NCBI RefSeq assembly: GCF_003315235.1
Contig: NZ_QNRU01000001.1
Span: 1-64,000 of the forward strand
Reading direction: 5' to 3'
DNA from: Neisseria gonorrhoeae
GTDB taxonomy: Bacteria; Pseudomonadota; Gammaproteobacteria; Burkholderiales; Neisseriaceae
DNA: 64,000 nucleotides
Shown: in pieces, positions 56,788 to 64,000 of the stretch
Layout: each line of letters starts with the position of its first letter
Numbering within the stretch: position 1 is the stretch's first letter
Program-made: the position numbers and the translations under genes
The notes under the pieces: generated by a model
The model's input: only the letters and a program-made list of their open reading frames with translations
Database searches by the model: none
Told to the model about the DNA's origin: nothing

Positions 56788-56838
56788 AAATAGGGCTGTA
56801 ACCTTCAATCGGAATTTGTTGCCTGCGGGATATACGGT

Positions 56839-57063
56839 ATGAGTGTTTGGGATATATGGGACAGGATGGTGGAAATCTATCATAAGTATAAGAAGCCGTG
56901 CCTGGTTTTAGCAGTGGATTTTGTGATGGGTATGGTATTCATAGAGCCGAATGAGGAGCCGTGCATCGGCAGATGCTATGCGCCTATGCCGGAGTCCCCT
57001 GATTTTGCCAACGCTGTTGCGATGGCTGTTGCTATGATCTGTATCGTATTTATCTATGATTGA
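56839..57063 (+). CDS. Small hypothetical protein with hydrophobic C-terminus
   Basis: A 74-residue frame with a moderate hydrophobic stretch (LVLAVDFVMGMVFI) and a second at the C-terminus (AVAMAVAMICIVFIY), so possibly a small membrane protein. No family is recognised. It lies directly after the Correia-derived palindrome, 218 bases before bioA. Confidence 0.45.
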   Translation: MSVWDIWDRMVEIYHKYKKPCLVLAVDFVMGMVFIEPNEEPCIGRCYAPMPESPDFANAVAMAVAMICIVFIYD

Positions 57064-57359
57064 TTGAAGCGTTGGGCGGAGGCTGTGTGAAACGGTATTG
57101 GGCGTTGGGTCGTCTGATTCCAATCAGGCTTGAGGAATGCGAAACGGTGTGCGCTTATGTTGCGGACGATTTGTTTCGCGGTTTTTCGCCCGAAACGGAT
57201 GGAAAGGTGTGGGAAGCGGTCTGTCGGAGTAGAATACGCTTTTTGCGTTTGAATGCAGTAATAAGAAAAGAGAGAAACTTATGCCGTCTGAACATCAACA
57301 CACATCATCATTACTTAATTTCGACCGTACCCATCTGCTCCATCCCTATACTTCCATGA
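57060..57359 (+). CDS. Doubtful ORF overlapping the bioA start
   Basis: A 99-codon frame from a TTG that overlaps the previous stop (TTGA), with a possible GTG start at 57087. It runs 79 bases into bioA. The part before bioA reads like an ordinary soluble protein ([16 protein letters not shown]), but no family is recognised; it may be a remnant. Confidence 0.25.
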   Translation: MIEALGGGCVKRYWALGRLIPIRLEECETVCAYVADDLFRGFSPETDGKVWEAVCRSRIRFLRLNAVIRKERNLCRLNINTHHHYLISTVPICSIPILP

Positions 57360-58582
57360 CCGATCCGCTTCCCGTTTATCCTGTCAAACGTGCAGAAGGG
57401 GTGTTTATCGAATTGGCGGACGGCACGCGGCTGATTGACGGGATGTCGTCTTGGTGGTGTGCGATACACGGTTACAATCATCCCGTTTTGAATCAGGCGG
57501 TTGAGAATCAGATGAAACAAATGGCGCACGTGATGTTCGGCGGCCTGACGCACGAGCCGGCGGTGGAGCTGGGCAAGTTGTTGGTCGGGATTTTGCCGCA
57601 GGGGCTGGACCGTATTTTTTATGCGGATTCGGGTTCGGTTTCGGTAGAAGTCGCGTTGAAAATGGCGGTGCAATACCAGCAGGCGCGGGGTCTGACGGCG
57701 AAGCAGAATATTGCGACGGTACGGCGCGGGTATCACGGCGATACTTGGAACGCGATGTCCGTTTGTGATCCGGAAACGGGGATGCACCATATTTTCGGCA
57801 GCGCGTTGCCGCAGCGTTATTTTGTCGATAATCCGAAAAACCGTTTCGACGATGAATGGGACGGGGCGGATTTGCAGCCTGTCCGCGCCTTGTTTGAAGC
57901 GCATCATGTGGATATTGCCGCCTTTATTTTAGAACCGGTCGTGCAAGGCGCGGGCGGCATGTATTTTTATCATCCGCAGTATCTTCGCGGCTTGCGCGAT
58001 TTGTGCGACGAATTTGATATCGTGTTGATTTTTGACGAAATCGCCACCGGATTCGGGCGCACGGGCAAGATGTTTGCCTGCGAACACGCGGAGGTCGTGC
58101 CGGATATTATGTGTATCGGCAAGGGTTTGAGCGGCGGCTATATGACGCTGGCGGCGGCAATCACTTCGCAAAAAGTTACCGAAACGATTTCACGCGGCGA
58201 AGCGGGCGTGTTTATGCACGGCCCGACATTTATGGCGAACCCGCTGGCGTGTGCCGTTGCCTGTGCTTCGGTCAAGCTGCTTTTATCCCAAGACTGGCAG
58301 GCAAATATCCGCCGTATCGAAAGCATCTTAAAAGGCCGTCTGAAAGCCGCGTGGGACATTCGCGGCGTGAAAGACGTGCGCGTTTTGGGTGCTATCGGCG
58401 TGATAGAGTTGGAAAAAGGCGTGGATATGGCGCGTTTTCAAGCGGATTGTGTGGCGCAGGGCATTTGGGTACGCCCGTTCGGCAGGCTGGTGTATCTGAT
58501 GCCGCCCTATATCATTTCAGACGGCATTTTGACCAAACTTGCCGATAAAACCGTGCAAATCTTGAAGGAACACAGCAAATGA
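57281..58582 (+). CDS. bioA: Adenosylmethionine-8-amino-7-oxononanoate aminotransferase
   Basis: BioA transfers an amino group from SAM to KAPA to make DAPA in biotin synthesis. The 433-residue class III aminotransferase has [16 protein letters not shown], the cofactor motif [14 protein letters not shown], and the PLP lysine in [10 protein letters not shown]. The ATG is the first three bases of an uptake sequence, so the protein begins MPSE; AGAGAG lies upstream. The stop overlaps bioD by four bases (ATGA). Confidence 0.96.
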
Positions 58583-59226
58583 AAGGCGTTTACTTCGTCA
58601 GCGGTATAGACACGGACATCGGCAAAACCGTCGCCACCGGTATGTTGGCAAAACAATTGTTGCAGCAGGGCAAAAGCGTGATTACGCAAAAGCCCGTGCA
58701 AACCGGTTGCCAAGACATCGCCGAAGACATCGCCGTCCACCGTAAAATCATGGGCATACCCATGCAGGAAGCTGATGAACAGCGTCTGACTATGCCTGAA
58801 ATCTTCAGCCATCCCGCCTCGCCCCACCTTGCCGCCCGACTGGACGGCAGGGGTTTGGACTTGGACAAAATCCGCACCGCCACACAAGAATTGGCGGCGC
58901 AGTACGAAGTCGTTTTGGTCGAAGGCGCGGGCGGGTTGATGGTACCACTGACGGAAAAGCTGTTAACCATTGATCATATTCAGCAACAGGCTTATCCCGT
59001 CATCCTTGTTACCAGCGGACGGCTGGGAAGCATTAATCACACCCTGCTCAGTTTCGTCGTGCTCAAACAATACGGCATTCGCCTGCACAGCCTCGTGTTT
59101 AACCACATCCACGACAGCCGCGACGCACACGTCGCCCAAGACAGCCTGAACTATCTGCAATGCCGTCTGAAAGCCGATTTTCCCGAAGCGGAATGGATGG
59201 AGTTGGCAAAAACAGGCGCGGTATAA
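58579..59226 (+). CDS. bioD: Dethiobiotin synthetase
   Basis: BioD closes the ureido ring of dethiobiotin using ATP and carbonate. The 215-residue protein has the P-loop GIDTDIGKT (residues 8-16), catalytic K in QKPVQTG, and [11 protein letters not shown]. It is translationally coupled to bioA. bioB, bioF and bioC are not in the window. Confidence 0.96.
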
Positions 59227-59240
59227 AGATTGGGAAAGAT

Positions 59241-59717
59241 ATGGAACACCTATTTGGGAAATGGCTGCCCGACTTGCCCGCCCCCGTTTCAGACGGCATC
59301 GACCTGCCGATGAGCCGGTTATTGAAAGCCCGGTCGCTGACCGCCGCATTGTGCGCCTTGCCGCATACATTTTCGGTGGAACTGCTGAAACTGGGCGAAG
59401 CGGAAACGGAATACGGACGGCGGAGGGTGCGCGATGTGCTTCTGAAACTGGACGGCACTGCTGTTGTGCAGGCACGAAGCGCGTGCAGCGTCGGTTCGGC
59501 GTTTTGGCAAAACATTTTGGACTGCGGCACACGCCCTTTGGGCGAGCGTCTGTTTCAAGCCGATTTGGAAGGGGCGCGTTCGGCGTTTGAGTTTGCCGTT
59601 TCCAGTGAAGGATGCGGACGGTACTTTGCCGCGCGGCGTTCTCGGTTTTCCCATCAAGGCGAGGAAATGCTGCTGACCGAGTATTTTCTGCCCGAACTGA
59701 AACGCTTTATCGGATAA
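59241..59717 (+). CDS. ubiC: Chorismate-pyruvate lyase (UbiC)
   Basis: UbiC releases pyruvate from chorismate to give 4-hydroxybenzoate, the first committed step of ubiquinone synthesis. The 158-residue protein shares the UbiC line-up: ARSACSVGSAFWQNILDCG, TRPLGERLF with the conserved Arg and Gly, RRSRFSHQGEEMLLTEYFLP with the catalytic Glu. It starts 14 bases after bioD. ubiA, the next enzyme, lies 520 bases downstream, with an unrelated gene between. Confidence 0.9.
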   Translation: MEHLFGKWLPDLPAPVSDGIDLPMSRLLKARSLTAALCALPHTFSVELLKLGEAETEYGRRRVRDVLLKLDGTAVVQARSACSVGSAFWQNILDCGTRPLGERLFQADLEGARSAFEFAVSSEGCGRYFAARRSRFSHQGEEMLLTEYFLPELKRFIG

Positions 59718-59840
59718 AATACCGTTTTTTCAAGCTGTGCGGCAACCTGCATCTAAACCACATTTTAATATAAGAGACTCCAATTTAGATACAGGACATG
59801 TCGATGGTACTCACGGACACTATAATTTTTAGTAAGAAAT

Positions 59841-60248
59841 ATGAATATAATAGAAATAATAAGTAGGAATCGTTTTCTAAAACAAATATATCCTAGTGGC
59901 ATAATGGATATTTCACTAGTCTCTTTTTCAACTGACTTGTCTAATTGTATTTTAACTATCCGAACAAGTACAAAGCCTTCTGTAGAAATCGAAAAATGGG
60001 GGCTGTGGCTAAAAGATTATGATACAGTTGAAATTGAATTAAGAAATAGCTTTATTAAAGGAATGAAATGTCAAAATTGGTCGCATAACAATAGAAATAT
60101 ATGCCAAGTAGAAATAAAGAACCAAGAAGATGGTCTAAAAATAATAAGATTTTACGACAATAATTCAAATTGGTTATTGGAACTAGAAGTTTATGGATTA
60201 GTTTTCCAAGGGTGTAAGACTTATATGAAAGAGGGTTATGAATCTTAA
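59841..60248 (+). CDS. AT-rich hypothetical protein, possible Imm50-type immunity protein
   Basis: The 135-residue protein is encoded by DNA much richer in A and T than its neighbours. It resembles small beta-rich polymorphic-toxin immunity proteins (Imm50-like): N-terminal [10 protein letters not shown], a PSGIMDISL strand, [12 protein letters not shown], and alternating strands to the end. The family call is tentative. It lies between ubiC and ubiA, no toxin gene is adjacent, and its last 11 bases overlap the ubiA start, so ubiA translation may depend on it. Confidence 0.6.
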   Translation: MNIIEIISRNRFLKQIYPSGIMDISLVSFSTDLSNCILTIRTSTKPSVEIEKWGLWLKDYDTVEIELRNSFIKGMKCQNWSHNNRNICQVEIKNQEDGLKIIRFYDNNSNWLLELEVYGLVFQGCKTYMKEGYES

Positions 60249-61128
60249 ATCCCCTTTATTTTTACGACTGTCCGATCGTTTGGACGTTTATATCAGACTG
60301 ATGAGGGCGGACAAGCCCATTGGGACGCTGCTTTTACTGTGGCCGACCTACTGGGCATTGTGGCTGGCTTCAGACGGCATTCCCGATTTGGCGGTATTGG
60401 CGGCGTTTACAATCGGCACGTTTTTAATGCGCAGTGCCGGCTGCGTCATCAACGACTTTGCCGACCGCGATTTTGACGGTGCTGTCGAGCGCACCAAAAA
60501 CCGTCCGTTCGCACAGGGCAGGGTCAAGAAAAAAGAAGCCCTGCTGCTGACGGCATTTTTGTGTCTGCTTGCCGCATTGTGCCTGATTCCGCTGAATCAT
60601 CTGACATGGCTGATGAGCCTGCCCGCGCTGTTCCTTGCGCTGACTTACCCGTTTACCAAACGCTTTTTTCCGATTCCCCAATTTTATCTGGGACTTGCCT
60701 TTTCCTTCGGCATCCCGATGGCGTTTGCCGCAGTGGGCAACAGCGTTCCCGTTGAAGCGTGGATACTCTTTGCCGCCAATGTTTTATGGACACTGGCTTA
60801 CGATACCGTCTATGCAATGGCGGACAAAGAGGACGATTTGAAAATCGGCATCAAAACCTCCGCCGTCACGTTCGGGCGTTACGACATCGCCGCCGTTATG
60901 CTGTGTCATGGCGGCTTTACCCTGCTGATGGCAGTATTGGGTGCGGTTATCGGTGCGGCATGGGCATATTGGACGGCAATCCCCATCGTCCTGCTGCTGC
61001 AATACCGCCAATATGCCGCCATCAAAAGCCGCGTCCGGCAAATCTGTTTTGAAACGTTTTTGGCAAACAACAGAATCGGTTGGGTGTGGTTTGCCGCTAT
61101 TTTTGCCCATACGTTTTTCGCGAAATAA
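60238..61128 (+). CDS. ubiA: 4-hydroxybenzoate polyprenyltransferase
   Basis: UbiA attaches the octaprenyl tail to 4-hydroxybenzoate in the inner membrane. The 296-residue protein has about eight helices and the two Asp-rich motifs [19 protein letters not shown] and [16 protein letters not shown] that bind magnesium diphosphate. It follows ubiC in function; the AT-rich gene between them overlaps its start by 11 bases. Confidence 0.96.
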   Translation: MNLKSPLFLRLSDRLDVYIRLMRADKPIGTLLLLWPTYWALWLASDGIPDLAVLAAFTIGTFLMRSAGCVINDFADRDFDGAVERTKNRPFAQGRVKKKEALLLTAFLCLLAALCLIPLNHLTWLMSLPALFLALTYPFTKRFFPIPQFYLGLAFSFGIPMAFAAVGNSVPVEAWILFAANVLWTLAYDTVYAMADKEDDLKIGIKTSAVTFGRYDIAAVMLCHGGFTLLMAVLGAVIGAAWAYWTAIPIVLLLQYRQYAAIKSRVRQICFETFLANNRIGWVWFAAIFAHTFFAK

Positions 61129-61135
61129 GGCAGGG

Positions 61136-61177
61136 CAATGCCGTCTGAAGAACCGTAAACTGCTTTGGACGGCATTT
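61136..61177 (+). terminator. Terminator after ubiA
   Basis: AATGCCGTCTGAAG pairs with CTTTGGACGGCATT (one mismatch from the uptake sequence) and is followed by T residues. Confidence 0.65.
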
Positions 61178-61312
61178 CTATCTGTGCCGAAAAGCGTTAA
61201 AATATGTTTTTGAAACGCTGTGTTATGTCAGCCCGTGCCGTATGCGGGATTGAGGTTTGCCCCGGCAGTCGGTACAATCCTTCTGTTTTGCGATGTCTGA
61301 AAAGAGAAGCTT

Positions 61313-61762
61313 ATGAGCCTTATCGGCGAAATTTTGCCTTTGTCCCATATTGTTTTGGATATGGAGGTGGGCAGTAAAAAAAGGCTGTTTGAGGAAGCGG
61401 GCCTGCTTTTGGAACGCGAATCCTCATTGTCCCATGCTGATGTTTTCGAATGTCTTTTTGCCCGTGAAAAACTCGGTTCGACCGGTTTGGGGCAGGGTGT
61501 CGCCATCCCCCACGGCCGCCACGCGAGCGTGAAGCAGGCGACGGGCGCGTTCATCCGTACGCGCGAACCCGTCGGATTCGACGCGCCTGACGGCAAACCG
61601 GTTTCACTGGTTTTTATCTTGCTGGTGCCGGAAAACGCAACGGGCGAGCATTTGGAAGTCTTATCCAAACTGGCCGGCAAGTTTTCCCAAAAAAGCATCA
61701 GAGAATCGCTGATGACGGTTGCTTCTGCGGAAGAAGCCCGCGCCATCCTGACCGAAGAATAA
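61313..61762 (+). CDS. ptsN: Nitrogen-PTS EIIA protein PtsN
   Basis: PtsN accepts phosphate from the PTS-Ntr chain and regulates metabolism and potassium. The 149-residue protein has the phosphorylation site GVAIPHGRH (His67) and KPVSLVFILLVPE. It lies three bases before hprK. Together ptsN, hprK and rapZ form the regulatory PTS block that proteobacteria without full sugar PTS often keep. Confidence 0.95.
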   Translation: MSLIGEILPLSHIVLDMEVGSKKRLFEEAGLLLERESSLSHADVFECLFAREKLGSTGLGQGVAIPHGRHASVKQATGAFIRTREPVGFDAPDGKPVSLVFILLVPENATGEHLEVLSKLAGKFSQKSIRESLMTVASAEEARAILTEE

Positions 61763-61765
61763 AAT

Positions 61766-62728
61766 ATGCCCAGTATCTCCGTCCGCCGCCTGTTTGACGA
61801 CAACCAATACAAGTTGCAACTTGCCTGGGCCGCCGGCAATTCGGGTGCGGACAACCGTATCGGCGTAGAGGCGGACAAGCCCGTCCTCGCCCTGGTCGGA
61901 CACCTGAATTTCATCCATCCCAACCAAATCCAAGTGGTCGGTTTGGCGGAGTCGGAATATCTGAACCGCCTCGAATCGGGGGAGACGGGTTATCAGTTCG
62001 GAGACCTGTTCGATATTTCCATGTCTTTGGTCATTGTGGCAAACGATTTGCCGGTTTCCCCGGGGCTGCGCGACTACTGCCACAAAAACGACATCCCCCT
62101 GTTGACTTCCAAACTCGAAAGCCCTTATCTGATGGATGTGTTGCGGATTTACCTGCAACGCACCTTGGCAGCATCGTCCGTCAAACACGGCGTATTTCTC
62201 GATGTGTTTGAAATCGGCGTGCTGATTACCGGACATTCTGGTTTGGGTAAGAGCGAATTGGCATTGGAACTGATTTCGCGCGGCCATAGCCTGATTGCCG
62301 ACGATGCGGTCGAGCTGTTCCGCATCGGTCCGGAAACATTGGAAGGGCGTTGTTCGCCTATGCTGCGCGATTTTTTGGAAGTGCGCGGCTTGGGGATACT
62401 CAATATCCGCCATATTTTCGGCGAAACTTCCATCCGCCCCAAAAAAATCCTGCAACTCATTATCAATTTGGTCGAGGCGGACGACGAGTATATGAAGCAG
62501 CTCGACCGGTTGAGCATCCGCACCGAAACCGAATCCATCCTCAACGTCAACGTCCGTTCGGTTACGCTGCCCGTCGCCGTCGGACGCAACCTTGCCGTTT
62601 TGGTTGAGGCGGCGGTACGCAATTACATTTTGCAGTTGCGCGGCAAAGACAGTACGCGCGAATTTTTGGAACGCCATCAGACGCAACTTAAAGAAAACGA
62701 ACAGAATCATGAAAATCGTCCTGATTAG
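61766..62728 (+). CDS. hprK: HPr kinase/phosphorylase
   Basis: HprK phosphorylates and dephosphorylates HPr on serine. The 320-residue protein has the P-loop GHSGLGKSE near residue 153 and the family signature [11 protein letters not shown]. The gene ends 20 bases inside rapZ. Confidence 0.96.
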   Translation: MPSISVRRLFDDNQYKLQLAWAAGNSGADNRIGVEADKPVLALVGHLNFIHPNQIQVVGLAESEYLNRLESGETGYQFGDLFDISMSLVIVANDLPVSPGLRDYCHKNDIPLLTSKLESPYLMDVLRIYLQRTLAASSVKHGVFLDVFEIGVLITGHSGLGKSELALELISRGHSLIADDAVELFRIGPETLEGRCSPMLRDFLEVRGLGILNIRHIFGETSIRPKKILQLIINLVEADDEYMKQLDRLSIRTETESILNVNVRSVTLPVAVGRNLAVLVEAAVRNYILQLRGKDSTREFLERHQTQLKENEQNHENRPD

Positions 62729-63563
62729 CGGGCTTTCCGGCTCGGGCAAATCCGTTGCACTGCGCCAAATGGAAGATTTGGGCTATTTTTGCGTGGACAA
62801 CCTGCCCTTGGAAATGCTGCCGTCGCTGGTGTCGTACCATATCGAACGTGCGGACGAAACCGAATTGGCGGTCAGCGTCGATGTGCGTTCCGGCATAGAC
62901 ATTGCCCAAGCGCGCGAGCAGATTGCCTATCTGCGCGGACTCGGACACAGGGTGGAAGTTTTGTTTGTCGAGGCGGAAGAGGCCGTGCTGGTCCGCCGCT
63001 TTTCCGAAACCCGGCGCGGACATCCTTTGAGCAATCAGGATATGACGCTGTTGGAAAGCCTGAAAAAAGAGCGCGAATGGCTGTTCCCGCTTAAGGAAAT
63101 CGCCTACTGTATCGACACTTCCAAGATGAATGCCCAACAGCTCCGCCATGCAGTCCGGCAGTGGCTGAAGGTTGAGCGTACCGGACTGCTGGTGGTTTTG
63201 GAGTCCTTCGGGTTCAAATACGGTGTGCCGAACAACGCCGATTTTATGTTCGATATGCGCAGTCTGCCCAACCCGTATTACGATCCCGAGTTGAGGCCTT
63301 ACACCGGTATGGACAAGCCCGTTTGGGATTATTTGGACGGACAGCCGTTGGCGCAGGAAATGGTTGACGGCATCGAAAGGTTTGTTACGCGTTGGTTGCC
63401 GCGTTTGGAGGATGAAAGCAGGAGCTACGTTACCGTCGCCATCGGCTGTACCGGCGGGCAGCATCGTTCGGTCTATATTGTCGAAAAACTCGCCCGAAGG
63501 TTGAAAGGGCGTTATGAATTGCTGATACGGCACAGGCAGGCGCAAAACCTGTCGGGCCGCTAA
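62709..63563 (+). CDS. rapZ: RNase adapter protein RapZ (YvcJ family)
   Basis: RapZ proteins bind nucleotides; in E. coli RapZ directs RNase E to the small RNA GlmZ, tuning cell-wall precursor supply. The 284-residue protein has P-loop GLSGSGKS (8-15), ETRRGHPLS and the C-terminal [17 protein letters not shown] 62709 overlaps hprK by 20 bases, so the two are coupled. Confidence 0.95.
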   Translation: MKIVLISGLSGSGKSVALRQMEDLGYFCVDNLPLEMLPSLVSYHIERADETELAVSVDVRSGIDIAQAREQIAYLRGLGHRVEVLFVEAEEAVLVRRFSETRRGHPLSNQDMTLLESLKKEREWLFPLKEIAYCIDTSKMNAQQLRHAVRQWLKVERTGLLVVLESFGFKYGVPNNADFMFDMRSLPNPYYDPELRPYTGMDKPVWDYLDGQPLAQEMVDGIERFVTRWLPRLEDESRSYVTVAIGCTGGQHRSVYIVEKLARRLKGRYELLIRHRQAQNLSGR

Positions 63564-63578
63564 TCCCGTCAAACCATT

Positions 63579-63618
63579 ATGCCGTCTGAAACCCCGTCCG
63601 CCGTTTCAGACGGCATTT
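63579..63618 (+). terminator. Terminator after rapZ
   Basis: TATGCCGTCTGAAA and TTTCAGACGGCATT form an inverted uptake-sequence pair. Confidence 0.75.
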
Positions 63619-63643
63619 CAAATATTGAGAAGAAAGAACAGAC

Positions 63644-64000
63644 ATGGCAATCCAATGGTTTCCCGGCCATATGAACAAGGCAAGAAAAGCCATCGCCGAG
63701 CGTGCCAAAAGCGTTGATATGGTGATTGAAATGCTGGACGCGCGTATGCCCGCCTCCAGCGAAAATCCACTGTTGGCGCAGCTTTCCAAAGGTAAGCCCA
63801 AACTCAAAATTTTAAACAAGCAAGACCTTGCCGACCCTGAACGCACAAAGGTCTGGCTTGACCACTACAACAGCCGCCCCGACACCCGGGCCATCGCCCT
63901 CGATTCCTCCGAAACCGGCGCACACGGCAAAATCACCCAAGCCTGCCGCGCGATGATTCCCCACCGGCAAGGCATAGACAAACCCCTGCGCGTTTTGATT
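63644..64000 (+). CDS. YlqF/RbgA-type ribosome biogenesis GTPase, 5' part only
   Basis: The first 119 codons are present and the gene runs off the window. IQWFPGHMNKARKAI is the family start, and LNKQDLADP is the G4 (NKxD) motif, which precedes G1 in these circularly permuted GTPases. In B. subtilis RbgA acts in late 50S assembly. AGAAAGAA precedes the ATG. Confidence 0.93.
   Translation, partial: MAIQWFPGHMNKARKAIAERAKSVDMVIEMLDARMPASSENPLLAQLSKGKPKLKILNKQDLADPERTKVWLDHYNSRPDTRAIALDSSETGAHGKITQACRAMIPHRQGIDKPLRVLI

Noticed and set aside
57060..57359. Treating the 99-codon frame before bioA as a confident gene
   Set aside because: TTG start, no family, and a 79-base overlap with bioA; kept only at low confidence.

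Overview
The window is about 64 kb of chromosome from a pathogenic Neisseria. N. gonorrhoeae is the best guess and N. meningitidis the alternative. The sequence shows dozens of copies of the 12-base Neisseria DNA uptake sequence (ATGCCGTCTGAA), often as inverted pairs at gene ends acting as terminators. It also holds Correia-type elements (TATAGTGGATTAA ends), dRS3 repeats (ATTCCC-N8-GGGAAT), an IgA1 protease gene and a lactoferrin-receptor operon. The species lean rests on remembered gene order (lbpBA between era and trpF) and on the number of decayed genes, so it is an inference.

Layout. 0-5 kb: a Correia element, then pyrC, nusB, ribH, a DUF2185 gene, rnc and era. 5-10 kb: Fur-boxed lbpB-lbpA, with lbpB out of frame at a C9 tract, followed by dRS3 and Correia repeats. 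10.5-20 kb (minus strand): trpF, greB, purF, cvpA, a dedD-like SPOR gene, folC, a YgfX-like gene, a hypothetical gene, an amino-acid ABC ATPase, a small lipoprotein, a RelA/SpoT-like gene and ksgA. 20-27 kb: a broken uracil-DNA-glycosylase-family gene, trpB and iga. 27-36.5 kb: comA, bamD/comL divergent from rluD, a nonsense-mutated ASBT-type transporter, pgeF, lptE, holA and two membrane proteins. 36.5-46.4 kb: yicC, a frameshifted UPF0114 gene, rpoH, lnt, a truncated DUF808 gene, nhaP2, a cytochrome c, hemH and tgt. 46.5-56 kb: tRNA-Val(GAC), thrS, infC, rpmI, rplT, pheS, an exchangeable restriction/repair cassette, pheT, ihfA and a MerR-like gene. 56-64 kb: fxsA, a Correia-derived palindrome, bioA, bioD, ubiC, an AT-rich candidate immunity gene, ubiA, ptsN, hprK, rapZ and the start of a YlqF/RbgA GTPase gene.

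Most genes are conserved housekeeping blocks whose order matches E. coli: folC-dedD-cvpA-purF, thrS-infC-rpmI-rplT-pheS-pheT-ihfA, lptE-holA, and bamD divergent from rluD. The accessory parts are the lactoferrin receptor, IgA protease, the pheS/pheT cassette, the ubiC/ubiA insertion, and the short repeats. Six loci look switched off or broken: lbpB, the glycosylase gene, the ASBT gene, UPF0114, DUF808 and the cytosine methyltransferase. No CRISPR array, prophage or intact insertion sequence was seen. The best candidates for under-described biology are the small RelA/SpoT-like protein next to ksgA, the cassette between pheS and pheT, the candidate orphan immunity gene in the ubi locus, and an almost perfect 71-bp palindrome built from one Correia end.
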